DNA from: Pseudomonas agarici
GTDB taxonomy: Bacteria; Pseudomonadota; Gammaproteobacteria; Pseudomonadales; Pseudomonadaceae
Assembly: GCF_900109755.1 (NCBI RefSeq)
Contig: NZ_FOAR01000005.1
Location: 1-64,000 of the forward strand
Length of the DNA: 64,000 bases
Reading direction: 5' to 3'
Shown: in pieces, positions 17,851 through 25,047 of the stretch
How positions within the stretch are numbered: position 1 is the first letter of the stretch
How the letters are laid out: each line of letters begins with the position of its first letter
Translations under genes and position numbers: made by a program
The notes under the pieces: generated by a model
What the model was told of the DNA's origin: nothing
Database searches by the model: none
Seen by the model: only the letters and a program-made list of their open reading frames with translations

Positions 17851-18729
17851 ATGACCCACTCAGTGGCCTACCAGCCACCCCAGGTCTGGACCTGGAGCAA
17901 GGAAAACGGCGGCAAATTTGCCAGTATCAACCGACCCATCGCCGGCGCGACCCATGACCGGGAATTGCCAATCGGACGTCATCCGTTACAGTTGTATTCC
18001 CTGGCGACACCCAATGGCCAAAAGGTCACCATCTTGTTGGAAGAGTTGCTGGCCCTGGGTCATCAAGGCGCGGAATACGACGCCTGGTTGATTCGTATTG
18101 AGGAAGGCGATCAGTTCGGCAGCGGTTTCGTGGAGGTGAATCCGAACTCCAAGATCCCCGCGTTGATGGACCACAGTGGGCCAAAACCGATTCGCCTTTT
18201 CGAGTCGGGGGCGATTTTGCAATACCTCGCCGAGAAATTCGGCGCGTTCCTGCCGACCACGCCGGCAGATCGTGCTGAGTGCCTGTCCTGGTTGTTTTGG
18301 CAGATGGGCAGCGCACCGTATCTAGGCGGCGGTTTTGGGCATTTCTATGCCTATGCGCCGACGAAGATCGAATACGCGATCGATCGGTTCGCCATGGAAA
18401 CCAAACGCCAACTCGATGTGCTTGACAAGCAGTTGGCCGTCAGCGAATACATTGCCGGGGCCGAATACACCATCGCCGACATGGCGATATGGCCCTGGTA
18501 CGGTGGTTTGGCGAAGGGGCGTCTCTATGACGCTGCACAGTTTCTTTCGGTGCAGGATTATCGACATGTCCAGCGTTGGGCCGATGCCATCGAGGCGCGT
18601 CCGGCGGTGCAGCGCGGGCGAATGGTCAACCGAGCGTTCGGTGAACTTTCCAGTCAGTTGCGCGAACGCCACGAGTCCACGGACTTCGACACGCGCACCG
18701 AAGACAAGCTGGCCACCTCGGGTCAGTGA
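17851..18729 (+). CDS. yghU: YghU-type glutathione S-transferase / disulfide-bond oxidoreductase
   Basis: 292 residues from the ATG at 17851, which is eight bases from AAGGAG; an ATG at 17845 is too close to it. The protein keeps the extended N-terminus of the YghU/YfcG group (VWTWSKENGGKFASINRPIAG) and then the thioredoxin-like GST domain with LYSLATPNGQKVTILLEEL, in which Thr-Pro-Asn replaces a catalytic Tyr or Ser. VNPNSKIPAL and FESGAILQYLAEKFG bind glutathione. The helical C-terminal domain carries YTIADMAIWPWYGG. Such enzymes use two glutathiones to reduce disulfides. It appears monocistronic. Confidence 0.9.
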   Translation: MTHSVAYQPPQVWTWSKENGGKFASINRPIAGATHDRELPIGRHPLQLYSLATPNGQKVTILLEELLALGHQGAEYDAWLIRIEEGDQFGSGFVEVNPNSKIPALMDHSGPKPIRLFESGAILQYLAEKFGAFLPTTPADRAECLSWLFWQMGSAPYLGGGFGHFYAYAPTKIEYAIDRFAMETKRQLDVLDKQLAVSEYIAGAEYTIADMAIWPWYGGLAKGRLYDAAQFLSVQDYRHVQRWADAIEARPAVQRGRMVNRAFGELSSQLRERHESTDFDTRTEDKLATSGQ

Positions 18730-18794
18730 CTACGAGGCGCCGACGAAAGAAGATCCGTTACTCGCCCATGGCGTCGAGTAACAGACGACCCGTG

Positions 18795-19865
18795 TCAGTC
18801 AGATTGGGGTTCAGGGGCGGCGTTTACGTTGGGAGCCTGAAGCGGCTTTTCCCCGCTATTGGCATCTCTGTCTGTCGGGCTCGCGACCCTGGTCGAGGGC
18901 TCGCCCGGCATATTCGCGAGCGCTGTTTCGGCCTTGATTGCACGGATTTCCAAGGCTTTGTTCGCGGCGCGCTGTGTGTCGAGCTGTTGCTTGATCGCCG
19001 CACTTTTTTCCAGTGCCACCCGCAGGCGTTCCTGGAAGAGCGGGCGTTCGGTTTCCAGCAGGATCGTTCGTTGCGAGAGCGCTTTCTCTCGCTCGCTGCT
19101 TTGCTGAAGTTGCTCCTGCGCCTGTCGCATCTCCTTCATCAACCCCCGGCCTTCGGCCAGCAGGCGCTCGTTGTCGCGATGTAATTGAGTGATTTCATCC
19201 TGGCGTACCAAGGCACTTTGCTGGGCCTGACGCAATTCCATCTGTACCTGTTGTAGCTGGCCTTCATGGCGACGCTGTTCCTGCTCGCGTTGTTCCTTGG
19301 CTGCGCTGCGAAAGTGTTCCAGAGCGTCGCGGGCATGCTGGTGCTTGTCTTCCAGCGAGTGGATCTGCTTTTCCTTGTCCTTGAGGCGCAGTTCGCTGTC
19401 GCTGAGGGCCTGACGCAGGCCAGCATTGCGGGTCTGTTCGGTCTGCAGCATGGAGCGAGTGGTCTGCAAGTCCTGTGACTGCTGCGCTAAGGCTGCGGCC
19501 TGAACCTCAAGCTGCTGCTCAAGCTGCTCTTGCTTCTGTGTGGCCTGCGTCAGGTGTATCTGCCATTGGGCCTGTTGTTCCTGCCAGTGGGCCTGAGCCC
19601 GTTCCAGCGGCTCCTGAGCCTGTTCCTGCAGGCGCCAGGCGAGGCGGGCGACCAGCGCGGCGAGCTCTTCTTCGAGGTCTTCCTGAGGCACCGCCAGGCG
19701 CTGGTCACTTTCGGCCAGCTCCTTCAGGTACCGGTGAATGGTGGTTTTCGAGCCCGTATTACCCATTTCGATACGTACTGCATCAATGCTGGGGTGTTCG
19801 CCACGGGCGAGGATCGCCAATCGCGCGGTCTGCACCACTGCCTTGTTCACGCCGCCGCGAGCCAT
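18795..19865 (-). CDS. KfrA-like DNA-binding coiled-coil protein
   Basis: 356 residues with AGGAG upstream of the ATG at 19865. Residues 1-65 look like the KfrA N-terminal DNA-binding domain (VQTARLAILARGEHPSIDAV, then GSKTTIHRYLKEL). Residues about 70-320 are a very long Gln/Glu/Arg/Leu-rich heptad region that should form a rod-like coiled coil. The tail is Pro/Ser-rich and disordered. KfrA proteins of IncP plasmids repress their own genes and assist plasmid segregation as filamentous structures. Here the gene is chromosomal and divergent from a Cre-like recombinase, with two palindromes in the shared 179-base region. Confidence 0.8.
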   Translation of the reverse strand: MARGGVNKAVVQTARLAILARGEHPSIDAVRIEMGNTGSKTTIHRYLKELAESDQRLAVPQEDLEEELAALVARLAWRLQEQAQEPLERAQAHWQEQQAQWQIHLTQATQKQEQLEQQLEVQAAALAQQSQDLQTTRSMLQTEQTRNAGLRQALSDSELRLKDKEKQIHSLEDKHQHARDALEHFRSAAKEQREQEQRRHEGQLQQVQMELRQAQQSALVRQDEITQLHRDNERLLAEGRGLMKEMRQAQEQLQQSSEREKALSQRTILLETERPLFQERLRVALEKSAAIKQQLDTQRAANKALEIRAIKAETALANMPGEPSTRVASPTDRDANSGEKPLQAPNVNAAPEPQSD

Positions 19866-19902
19866 GTCTTCTCCTACGATTTCGTACTGTGGTATGTACC
19901 CT

Positions 19903-19912
19903 GTAATTACAT
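19903..19912. promoter_or_regulatory. TGTAATTACA palindrome in the kfrA-like promoter
   Basis: A perfect 10-bp palindrome located 38 bases upstream of the kfrA-like start, where a promoter would lie. It is a candidate autoregulatory operator; KfrA proteins are known to bind their own promoters. It is short, so chance is possible. Confidence 0.35.
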
Positions 19913-19953
19913 AGCATAACAGTAAAACTTAATCGATTCATATTAGAATTTTA

Positions 19954-19986
19954 TAACACGGGATATACTAGTATTATCCCGTGTTA
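19954..19986. repeat. lox-like 33-bp inverted repeat upstream of the Cre-like recombinase
   Basis: Left arm TAACACGGGATA (19954-19965), spacer TACTAGTAT (19966-19974), right arm TATCCCGTGTTA (19975-19986). The 12-bp arms are perfect inverted copies. The layout of two arms of 12-13 bp around an 8-9 bp AT-rich spacer is that of a tyrosine-recombinase core site such as loxP (34 bp). It lies 58 bases before the recombinase start and 88 bases before the divergent kfrA-like start, so it may instead, or also, be an operator. Confidence 0.7.
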
Positions 19987-20044
19987 GAGGCATTCTTTTG
20001 CATTTGCCCCTGTTCTTTGCGTACACCTGCCGGAATCTCTGCTC

Positions 20045-20989
20045 ATGAGCGAGCTCGACCGTTATTTGCAAGCCGCCACGCGCGACAACACCCGGCGCAG
20101 CTATCGGGCCGCCATCGAGCACTTCGAAGTCAGTTGGGGTGGATTTCTGCCGGCCACTGGCGACAGTGTCGCGCGCTATCTGGTCGCCCATGCCGGGCTG
20201 CTCTCGATCAACACCCTAAAACTGCGTCTCTCGGCCCTGGCTCAGTGGCACAACAGCCAGGGATTTACCGACCCCACCCGGGCACCGGTGGTACGCCAGG
20301 TGTTCAAGGGCATCCGCGCCCTGCATCCGATGCAGGAAAAGCAGGCCGCGCCCTTGCAGTTGCAACACTTGAAGCAGGTGATCGCTTCGTTGGCGGGTGA
20401 GGCACAGGCCGCGTCAGCGCGGCAAGATCGGCCGCGACTGCTGCGCGCCCGGCGCGATACGGCACTGATTCTGCTGGGGTTCTGGCGCGGCTTTCGCAGC
20501 GATGAGTTGTGCCGGCTGGAGATCGAACACGTCCAGGCACAGCCGGGCGCCGGTATCACCCTGTACCTGCCGCGCAGCAAAAGTGACCGGGACAACCTCG
20601 GACGCACCTACCAGACCCCGGCGCTGCGACGGCTTTGTCCGGTACAAGCGTATATCGAGTGGATCAATTGCGCGGCGCTGGTGCGTGGCCCGGTGTTTCG
20701 TGCTGTCGACCGCTGGGGCAACGTGGGCAATGAGGGGTTGCACGCCAACAGCATTATCCCATTGTTGCATCAGGCCCTGGAGCGTGCGGGCATCGCCGCC
20801 GAGCACTACACCAGCCACTCGTTGCGTCGAGGCTTTGCCACTTGGGCCCATGGTAGCGGCTGGGATCTGAAATCGCTGATGGGTTATGTCGGCTGGAAGG
20901 ATTTCAAGTCTGCCATGCGTTATGTCCAGGCCAGTCCGTTTGCGGGCACGGGTCTGCTCGGCGAGAAGGCTGTCCAGCAAGGTTTATAG
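20045..20989 (+). CDS. Cre-like solo tyrosine recombinase
   Basis: 314 residues. The N-terminal helical core-binding domain (about 1-105) has TRRSYRAAIEHFEVSW and then LSALAQWHNSQGF with VRQVFKGIR, similar in layout to Cre. The catalytic domain carries the full set: Arg in GFWRGFRSDELC, Lys in RSKSDRDN, HSLRR (HxxR), Trp in YVGWKDF and the nucleophile Tyr in AMRYVQAS. There is no phage, IS or integron gene beside it, so it is not an obvious mobile-element integrase. A lox-like palindrome lies 58 bases upstream. It could resolve dimers or drive inversion or integration at such sites. Confidence 0.85.
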   Translation: MSELDRYLQAATRDNTRRSYRAAIEHFEVSWGGFLPATGDSVARYLVAHAGLLSINTLKLRLSALAQWHNSQGFTDPTRAPVVRQVFKGIRALHPMQEKQAAPLQLQHLKQVIASLAGEAQAASARQDRPRLLRARRDTALILLGFWRGFRSDELCRLEIEHVQAQPGAGITLYLPRSKSDRDNLGRTYQTPALRRLCPVQAYIEWINCAALVRGPVFRAVDRWGNVGNEGLHANSIIPLLHQALERAGIAAEHYTSHSLRRGFATWAHGSGWDLKSLMGYVGWKDFKSAMRYVQASPFAGTGLLGEKAVQQGL

Positions 20990-21016
20990 GATTTCTTCTA
21001 TTAATACCCTGGTCTT

Positions 21017-21054
21017 ATAGCGAAAACCAATCGCGAGTATCAGCTTTGCCAATG
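21017..21054 (+). promoter_or_regulatory. Candidate OxyR binding site upstream of ahpC
   Basis: Four quarter-sites spaced exactly 11 bases apart: ATAG at 21017, CAAT at 21028, ATCA at 21039, CAAT at 21050. The OxyR consensus is ATAG-N7-CTAT-N7-ATAG-N7-CTAT with the same 11-base period. It lies about 70 bases upstream of the ahpC start, suited to activation. Confidence 0.55.
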
Positions 21055-21120
21055 AGCCGGAATGCCAAAGAGTAGCTAGGATTCTCCCATCAACTTCTTA
21101 ACCCCTGACGGAGAGTCACG

Positions 21121-21684
21121 ATGCCTATCATCAACAGCCAAGTTAAACCGTTCAAAGCCACCGCTTACAAAAACGGCAATTTCATCGAAGTGTCGGACGC
21201 TGACCTGAAAGGCAAATGGTCGGTGGTGTTCTTCTACCCAGCCGACTTCACCTTCGTCTGCCCTACTGAACTGGAAGACCTGGCTGACAATTACGAGGCG
21301 TTCCAGAAGCTGGGCGTTGAAATCTACAGCGTGTCGACCGACACCCACTTTGCCCACGCCGCCTGGCATAACACCTCACCCGCCATCGGCAAGATTCAGT
21401 ACACCATGATCGGTGACCCGACCCTGACCATCTCCCGCAACTTCGACGTATTGATCGAAGAAGCTGGCCTGGCCGACCGTGGCACCTTCGTGATCAACCC
21501 TGAAGGTCAGATCAAGATCGTTGAACTCAACGATGGCGGCGTAGGTCGTGACGCTTCCGAGCTGCTGCGCAAGATCAAGGCGGCTCAGTACGTCGCTGCC
21601 CACCCGGGCGAAGTCTGCCCAGCCAAGTGGCAGGAAGGCGAGGCTACTCTGGCTCCGTCCCTGGACCTGGTCGGCAAGATCTAA
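21121..21684 (+). CDS. ahpC: Alkyl hydroperoxide reductase subunit C (2-Cys peroxiredoxin)
   Basis: 187 residues. The peroxidatic cysteine is in [13 protein letters not shown] and the resolving cysteine in [10 protein letters not shown], as in typical AhpC. GGVGRD and the [13 protein letters not shown] stretch are also conserved. It reduces hydrogen peroxide and organic peroxides in the cytoplasm and is recycled by AhpF, encoded 124 bases downstream. GGAGAG precedes the ATG. A likely OxyR site lies upstream, and a strong hairpin between ahpC and ahpF could set a higher ahpC level. Confidence 0.97.
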   Translation: MPIINSQVKPFKATAYKNGNFIEVSDADLKGKWSVVFFYPADFTFVCPTELEDLADNYEAFQKLGVEIYSVSTDTHFAHAAWHNTSPAIGKIQYTMIGDPTLTISRNFDVLIEEAGLADRGTFVINPEGQIKIVELNDGGVGRDASELLRKIKAAQYVAAHPGEVCPAKWQEGEATLAPSLDLVGKI

Positions 21685-21740
21685 GCCAGTGAGTCAGCCA
21701 AGGGCGGTCATCCGCACTTCATAAGTCGACCGCACCGCCC

Positions 21741-21775
21741 AACGACGCCCGGGTGGTAATCACCTGGGCGTCGTT
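21741..21775 (+). terminator. Hairpin between ahpC and ahpF, likely attenuating terminator
   Basis: AACGACGCCC at 21741-21750 pairs exactly with GGGCGTCGTT at 21766-21775, with a further GGGTG/CACCT stem inside. ATTTCT follows. It would let ahpC be made in excess of ahpF. Confidence 0.7.
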
Positions 21776-21808
21776 ATTTCTACGGTACTGAAAAGGGAAA
21801 TCGCCCGC

Positions 21809-23374
21809 ATGTTGGACGCCAATCTTAAAGCCCAGTTGAAGTCGTACCTGGAACGGGTTACGCAACCGATCGAGATCGTCGCCTCCCTTGATGACGGCGC
21901 GAAATCTCAGGAAATGCTCGCGTTGCTCAAAGACGTCGCCAGTCTTTCCAGTCAGATCATCTTGTTGGACAACGGCACCGATGCGCGCAAGCCATCGTTC
22001 TCGTTGAATCGCCCGGGAGCCGATATCAATCTGCGTTTCGCCGGCATCCCCATGGGCCACGAATTCACTTCGCTGGTGCTGGCCTTGCTGCAAGTCGGCG
22101 GCCACCCATCGAAGGCCAGTGTCGAGGTGATCGAGCAGATCCGCTCGCTCAAGGGTGAGTTTAACTTCGAGACTTATTTCTCGCTGTCCTGCCAGAACTG
22201 CCCGGATGTGGTCCAGGCACTGAACCTGATGGCCGTGCTGAACCCGAGCATCCGTCACGTCGCCATCGATGGCGCGCTGTTCCAGGACGAAGTCAACGAT
22301 CGCAAGATCATGGCCGTGCCGAGTGTCTACCTCAATGGTGTGAATTTCGGTCAGGGCCGCATGGGCCTTGAGGAAATCCTCGGCAAGCTCGACAGCGGTG
22401 CCATCGAGAAGCAGGCGGAAAAACTCAATGCCAAGGACGCTTTTGACGTCTTGGTGGTCGGCGGTGGCCCGGCCGGTGCCGCGGCAGCGATCTACGCCGC
22501 TCGTAAAGGCATCCGTACCGGTGTCGCGGCCGAGCGTTTCGGCGGCCAGGTATTGGACACCATGACCATCGAGAACTTTATCTCGGTCCAGGAAACCGAC
22601 GGACCGAAACTGGCCCGCGCTCTGGAAGAACATGTACGCCAGTACGATGTCGACCTCATGAACCTGCAGCGCGCCAGCGCCTTGATACCGGCCAGGCATG
22701 TCGGTGAGCTGCACGAAATACGCTTCGAGAGCGGTGCCAGCCTCAAGGCCAAGACTGTGATCCTCGCCACCGGCGCCCGCTGGCGTGAAATGGGCGTGCC
22801 GGGTGAGCAGCAATACAAAGCCAAGGGCGTATGTTTCTGCCCGCACTGTGACGGTCCGCTGTTCAAGGGCAAGCGTGTCGCGGTGATCGGCGGCGGCAAC
22901 TCGGGCGTCGAGGCGGCCATCGACCTGGCCGGTATCGTTAGCCATGTGACACTGCTGGAGTTCGACAGCAAGCTGCGCGCCGATGCTGTACTGCAACGCA
23001 AGTTGTACAGCCTGCCGAACGTGAATGTCATCACCCGTGCGCTGACTAGTGAAGTCAAGGGCGATGGGCAGAAGGTCACAGGCTTGACCTACAAAGACCT
23101 TGATTCGGGTGAGTTCAACAGCTTCGAACTGGAAGGTATCTTCGTGCAGATTGGCTTGCTGCCGAACACTGACTGGCTCAAAGGCAGCATCGAGCTGTCG
23201 CCGCGGGGCGAGATCATTGTCGATGCGCGCGGCGAGACGTCACTGCCGGGTATCTTCGCTGCCGGTGACGTTACCACGGTGCCACACAAACAGATCGTGA
23301 TCGCCGTGGGCGAGGGTGCCAAGGCTTCGCTGAGTGCGTTTGATCATCTGATCCGTACCTCCGCTCCGGCTTGA
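21809..23374 (+). CDS. ahpF: Alkyl hydroperoxide reductase subunit F
   Basis: 521 residues, the standard length. The N-terminal double thioredoxin-like domain has the active site SCQNCPD near residue 130. The FAD domain starts with [19 protein letters not shown], the second redox centre is CFCPHCDGP, the NAD(P)H site is [16 protein letters not shown], and the C-terminal FAD motif is [10 protein letters not shown]. Electrons pass from NADH through FAD and the two CxxC centres to AhpC. AAAGGGAA precedes the ATG. A strong terminator follows. Confidence 0.97.
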   Translation: MLDANLKAQLKSYLERVTQPIEIVASLDDGAKSQEMLALLKDVASLSSQIILLDNGTDARKPSFSLNRPGADINLRFAGIPMGHEFTSLVLALLQVGGHPSKASVEVIEQIRSLKGEFNFETYFSLSCQNCPDVVQALNLMAVLNPSIRHVAIDGALFQDEVNDRKIMAVPSVYLNGVNFGQGRMGLEEILGKLDSGAIEKQAEKLNAKDAFDVLVVGGGPAGAAAAIYAARKGIRTGVAAERFGGQVLDTMTIENFISVQETDGPKLARALEEHVRQYDVDLMNLQRASALIPARHVGELHEIRFESGASLKAKTVILATGARWREMGVPGEQQYKAKGVCFCPHCDGPLFKGKRVAVIGGGNSGVEAAIDLAGIVSHVTLLEFDSKLRADAVLQRKLYSLPNVNVITRALTSEVKGDGQKVTGLTYKDLDSGEFNSFELEGIFVQIGLLPNTDWLKGSIELSPRGEIIVDARGETSLPGIFAAGDVTTVPHKQIVIAVGEGAKASLSAFDHLIRTSAPA

Positions 23375-23384
23375 AGCGGATAAG

Positions 23385-23428
23385 CAAAAGCCCCATGGAT
23401 CGTCGATCCATGGGGCTTTTGTTTTTTT
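23385..23428 (+). terminator. Rho-independent terminator after ahpF
   Basis: A 17-bp perfect stem (arms 23385-23401 and 23405-23421, core AAAAGCCCCATGG) with a three-base loop is followed by seven Ts at 23422-23428. It lies 10 bases before the convergent gloA stop and may work for both genes. Confidence 0.95.
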
Positions 23429-23437
23429 CGGCGCTGA

Positions 23438-23968
23438 TCAGGCGTCTTGCAGCGGCGCCGGCTGGATGATTTCGACCCAATAGGCATCCGGATCCTTCAC
23501 GAAGGCCAGGCTTTTCATGCGGCCATCGGTCAGGCGTTTCTGGAATTCCACGCCCAGGGCCTCGAAGCGCGCGCAAGCGGCACGGATATCCGGCACCGAG
23601 ATGCAAATATGGCCGAAGCCGCGTGGATCGGTATTGCCGTTGTGGTAGGCAAATTCGGGGTCGTTCTCGGTGCCGTGGTTATGGGTTAGTTCCAAAATGC
23701 CAGGAATCGATTTCATCCATTGCATGCGCTCTGCCGCATCGACCGGGATCTGTGACTTGTCCACCAGAGCGAGGAAATACAGGCTGAATTCAGCCTCCGG
23801 GAAGTCACGTTTCTCAACCAGGGAGAAACCCAGTACGCGGGTGTAAAAATCCAGGGACTTGGTGGCGTCCTTGACGCGTAGCATGGTGTGGTTGAACACG
23901 AAGCCTTGAGTGGCGGTGTCGGGTTGAGCGGTAACGCCGGGGAATGTGTTGAGGTCATGCAGGCTCAT
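23438..23968 (-). CDS. gloA: Lactoylglutathione lyase (glyoxalase I)
   Basis: 176 residues from the ATG at 23968 with GGAGG upstream; the frame is open to 24049 without a ribosome site. It is the long-type GloA with [18 protein letters not shown] at the N-terminus (metal-ligand His), then LELTHNHG (metal-ligand Glu), [11 protein letters not shown] (His) and YWVEIIQP (Glu). These are the four ligands, one His/Glu pair in each half. It converts the hemithioacetal of methylglyoxal and glutathione to S-lactoylglutathione. It converges with ahpF. Confidence 0.95.
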   Translation of the reverse strand: MSLHDLNTFPGVTAQPDTATQGFVFNHTMLRVKDATKSLDFYTRVLGFSLVEKRDFPEAEFSLYFLALVDKSQIPVDAAERMQWMKSIPGILELTHNHGTENDPEFAYHNGNTDPRGFGHICISVPDIRAACARFEALGVEFQKRLTDGRMKSLAFVKDPDAYWVEIIQPAPLQDA

Positions 23969-24180
23969 AGGCCCTCCGCGAAAGTGATGAAGGCGGTCGA
24001 TCAGTGCAGGGCCAGAACAGGCTGGCCGGTCTCGGACCTTGTGGGACACAGGATGATACGCAAGACGGAGTCTGACTCCAAATCCTGTAGATGAATTCTA
24101 GGGGCGCAGGGGATATATAGCGGGCGACTTCAGGAGGGTGGATAAGTTATATGAAGTGCGAACAGATAAACGTCGAAGCA

Positions 24181-24203
24181 TAAAGAAGCCCGCCGAAGCG
24201 GGC
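24181..24203 (-). terminator. Minus-strand intrinsic terminator with no matching gene
   Basis: On the minus strand GCCCGC, loop TTCG and GCGGGC are followed by TTCTTTA. The UUCG-type loop and T-rich tail are typical of terminators. No annotated gene ends here: the antitoxin runs the other way and gloA starts downstream. It may end an antisense or small RNA from the toxin-antitoxin region. Confidence 0.55.
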
Positions 24204-24274
24204 ATTGGGGCGCTAATCCTTCAGCAGCTTTCATCCTGTGAGAGTCGATGTGAAAAAAACGTGAAAGCTTCGGA

Positions 24275-24291
24275 CGGATATCTTTTATCCG
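24275..24291. promoter_or_regulatory. Candidate antitoxin operator
   Basis: CGGATA at 24275-24280 and TATCCG at 24286-24291 form an inverted repeat with a five-base spacer, 41 bases before the antitoxin start. RHH antitoxins normally repress their own operon through such palindromes. Confidence 0.5.
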
Positions 24292-24331
24292 ACCAACGTC
24301 TTCAAGAAGCAACGATCAGGAGTGCTCCATC

Positions 24332-24604
24332 ATGGTAACCACCACGAAAACCCGGTCTGTCACAGCTCACGTCCCAGAGCAACTGGCCCAAAAAATCGAT
24401 TTGATGGCAGAGCGTCTGGAACGCTCCAAAAATTGGATTGTCAAACAGGCTCTGTCCGCTTGGATAGACCAGGAAGAAGAACGTAGTCGCCTGACCCGCG
24501 AAGCCTTGGCTGATGTTGACGCTGGTCGGGTGATTGACCACCAGGCTGTCCAGGCTTGGGCCGATAGCCTCAGCACCGACACTCCGTTGCCGGTGCCGCG
24601 CTGA
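24332..24604 (+). CDS. Ribbon-helix-helix (CopG/ParD-type) antitoxin
   Basis: 90 residues from the ATG at 24332, with CAGGAG upstream. Residues 4-50 match a ribbon-helix-helix domain: the beta strand TRSVTAHVPEQL, then LAQKIDLMAERLERSKNWIVKQAL, where the SxxWIVxxAL pattern is common in CopG/ParD antitoxins. The C-terminal part (about 50-90) is acidic with VDAGRVIDHQAVQAWADSL and should wrap the toxin. It overlaps the toxin start by ATGA, and a palindrome upstream suggests autorepression. Confidence 0.85.
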   Translation: MVTTTKTRSVTAHVPEQLAQKIDLMAERLERSKNWIVKQALSAWIDQEEERSRLTREALADVDAGRVIDHQAVQAWADSLSTDTPLPVPR

Positions 24605-24879
24605 TGGAGTTGAAGTGGACAAGCAAGGCCCTTTGCGACATTACCCGGTTGTACGCATTTTTAGCGTTGGTGAATCAAGCAGCTGCGGCACGAACTGTGC
24701 GGCAACTCACGGTTGCACCGCTCACGCTGTTGACCAACTCGCGCATTGGCGAACACTTGGAAGAGTTCGAGCCACGGGATGTGCGCCGAATTCAGATTGG
24801 CCATTGCGAGATGTGTGTCGAGATAGTGGACTCCACTAGCTAGCTGCTGCGCCTGTGGCATACCCACGAGGATAGGTAG
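24604..24879 (+). pseudogene. ParE/RelE-type toxin truncated by an in-frame amber stop
   Basis: The ATG at 24604 overlaps the antitoxin stop. The frame encodes 79 residues with ParE features (LKWTSKALCDITRLYAFL, then RIGEHLEEFEPRDVRRIQIGHCEMCVEI) and stops with TAG at 24841-24843. Directly after, in the same frame, LLRLWHTHEDR is encoded before a second TAG at 24877-24879. In intact homologues this tail (typically IYVLRLWHTREDR) is part of the core fold and active surface, so the first TAG looks like a nonsense change at a Tyr codon. The toxin is probably inactive, or the gene may be read at low level by suppression. Confidence 0.75.
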
Positions 24880-24972
24880 CAGGGTGAAAACCGTGGCGAT
24901 CGGCGCCAGTGCCAAGTTACCCGAGCTTCATCAATGATTAATCTGTTGCCGGAAAAGATAAGCGATTAGTAC

Positions 24973-24989
24973 GCCTAAAAATTTTAGGC
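24973..24989. promoter_or_regulatory. Perfect palindrome upstream of estA
   Basis: GCCTAAAA, a central A, and TTTTAGGC: 8-bp perfect arms, 58 bases before the estA start. It is AT-rich inside, so a regulator site over the promoter is likelier than a hairpin. Confidence 0.45.
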
Positions 24990-25047
24990 CATAACGGAAT
25001 AAAATCGGTTGTCGGGTGTTCTGTTCTCGACATTTATGGAGTTTTTT

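Noticed and set aside
21719..22996. A 425-codon minus-strand ORF opposite ahpF
   Set aside because: ahpF is certain on the plus strand; the antisense frame reads low-complexity His/Asp/Gln-rich protein without family features.
24841..24879. A frameshift as the cause of the toxin truncation
   Set aside because: The conserved tail is in the same frame as the start, so the cause is a nonsense codon, not an indel.
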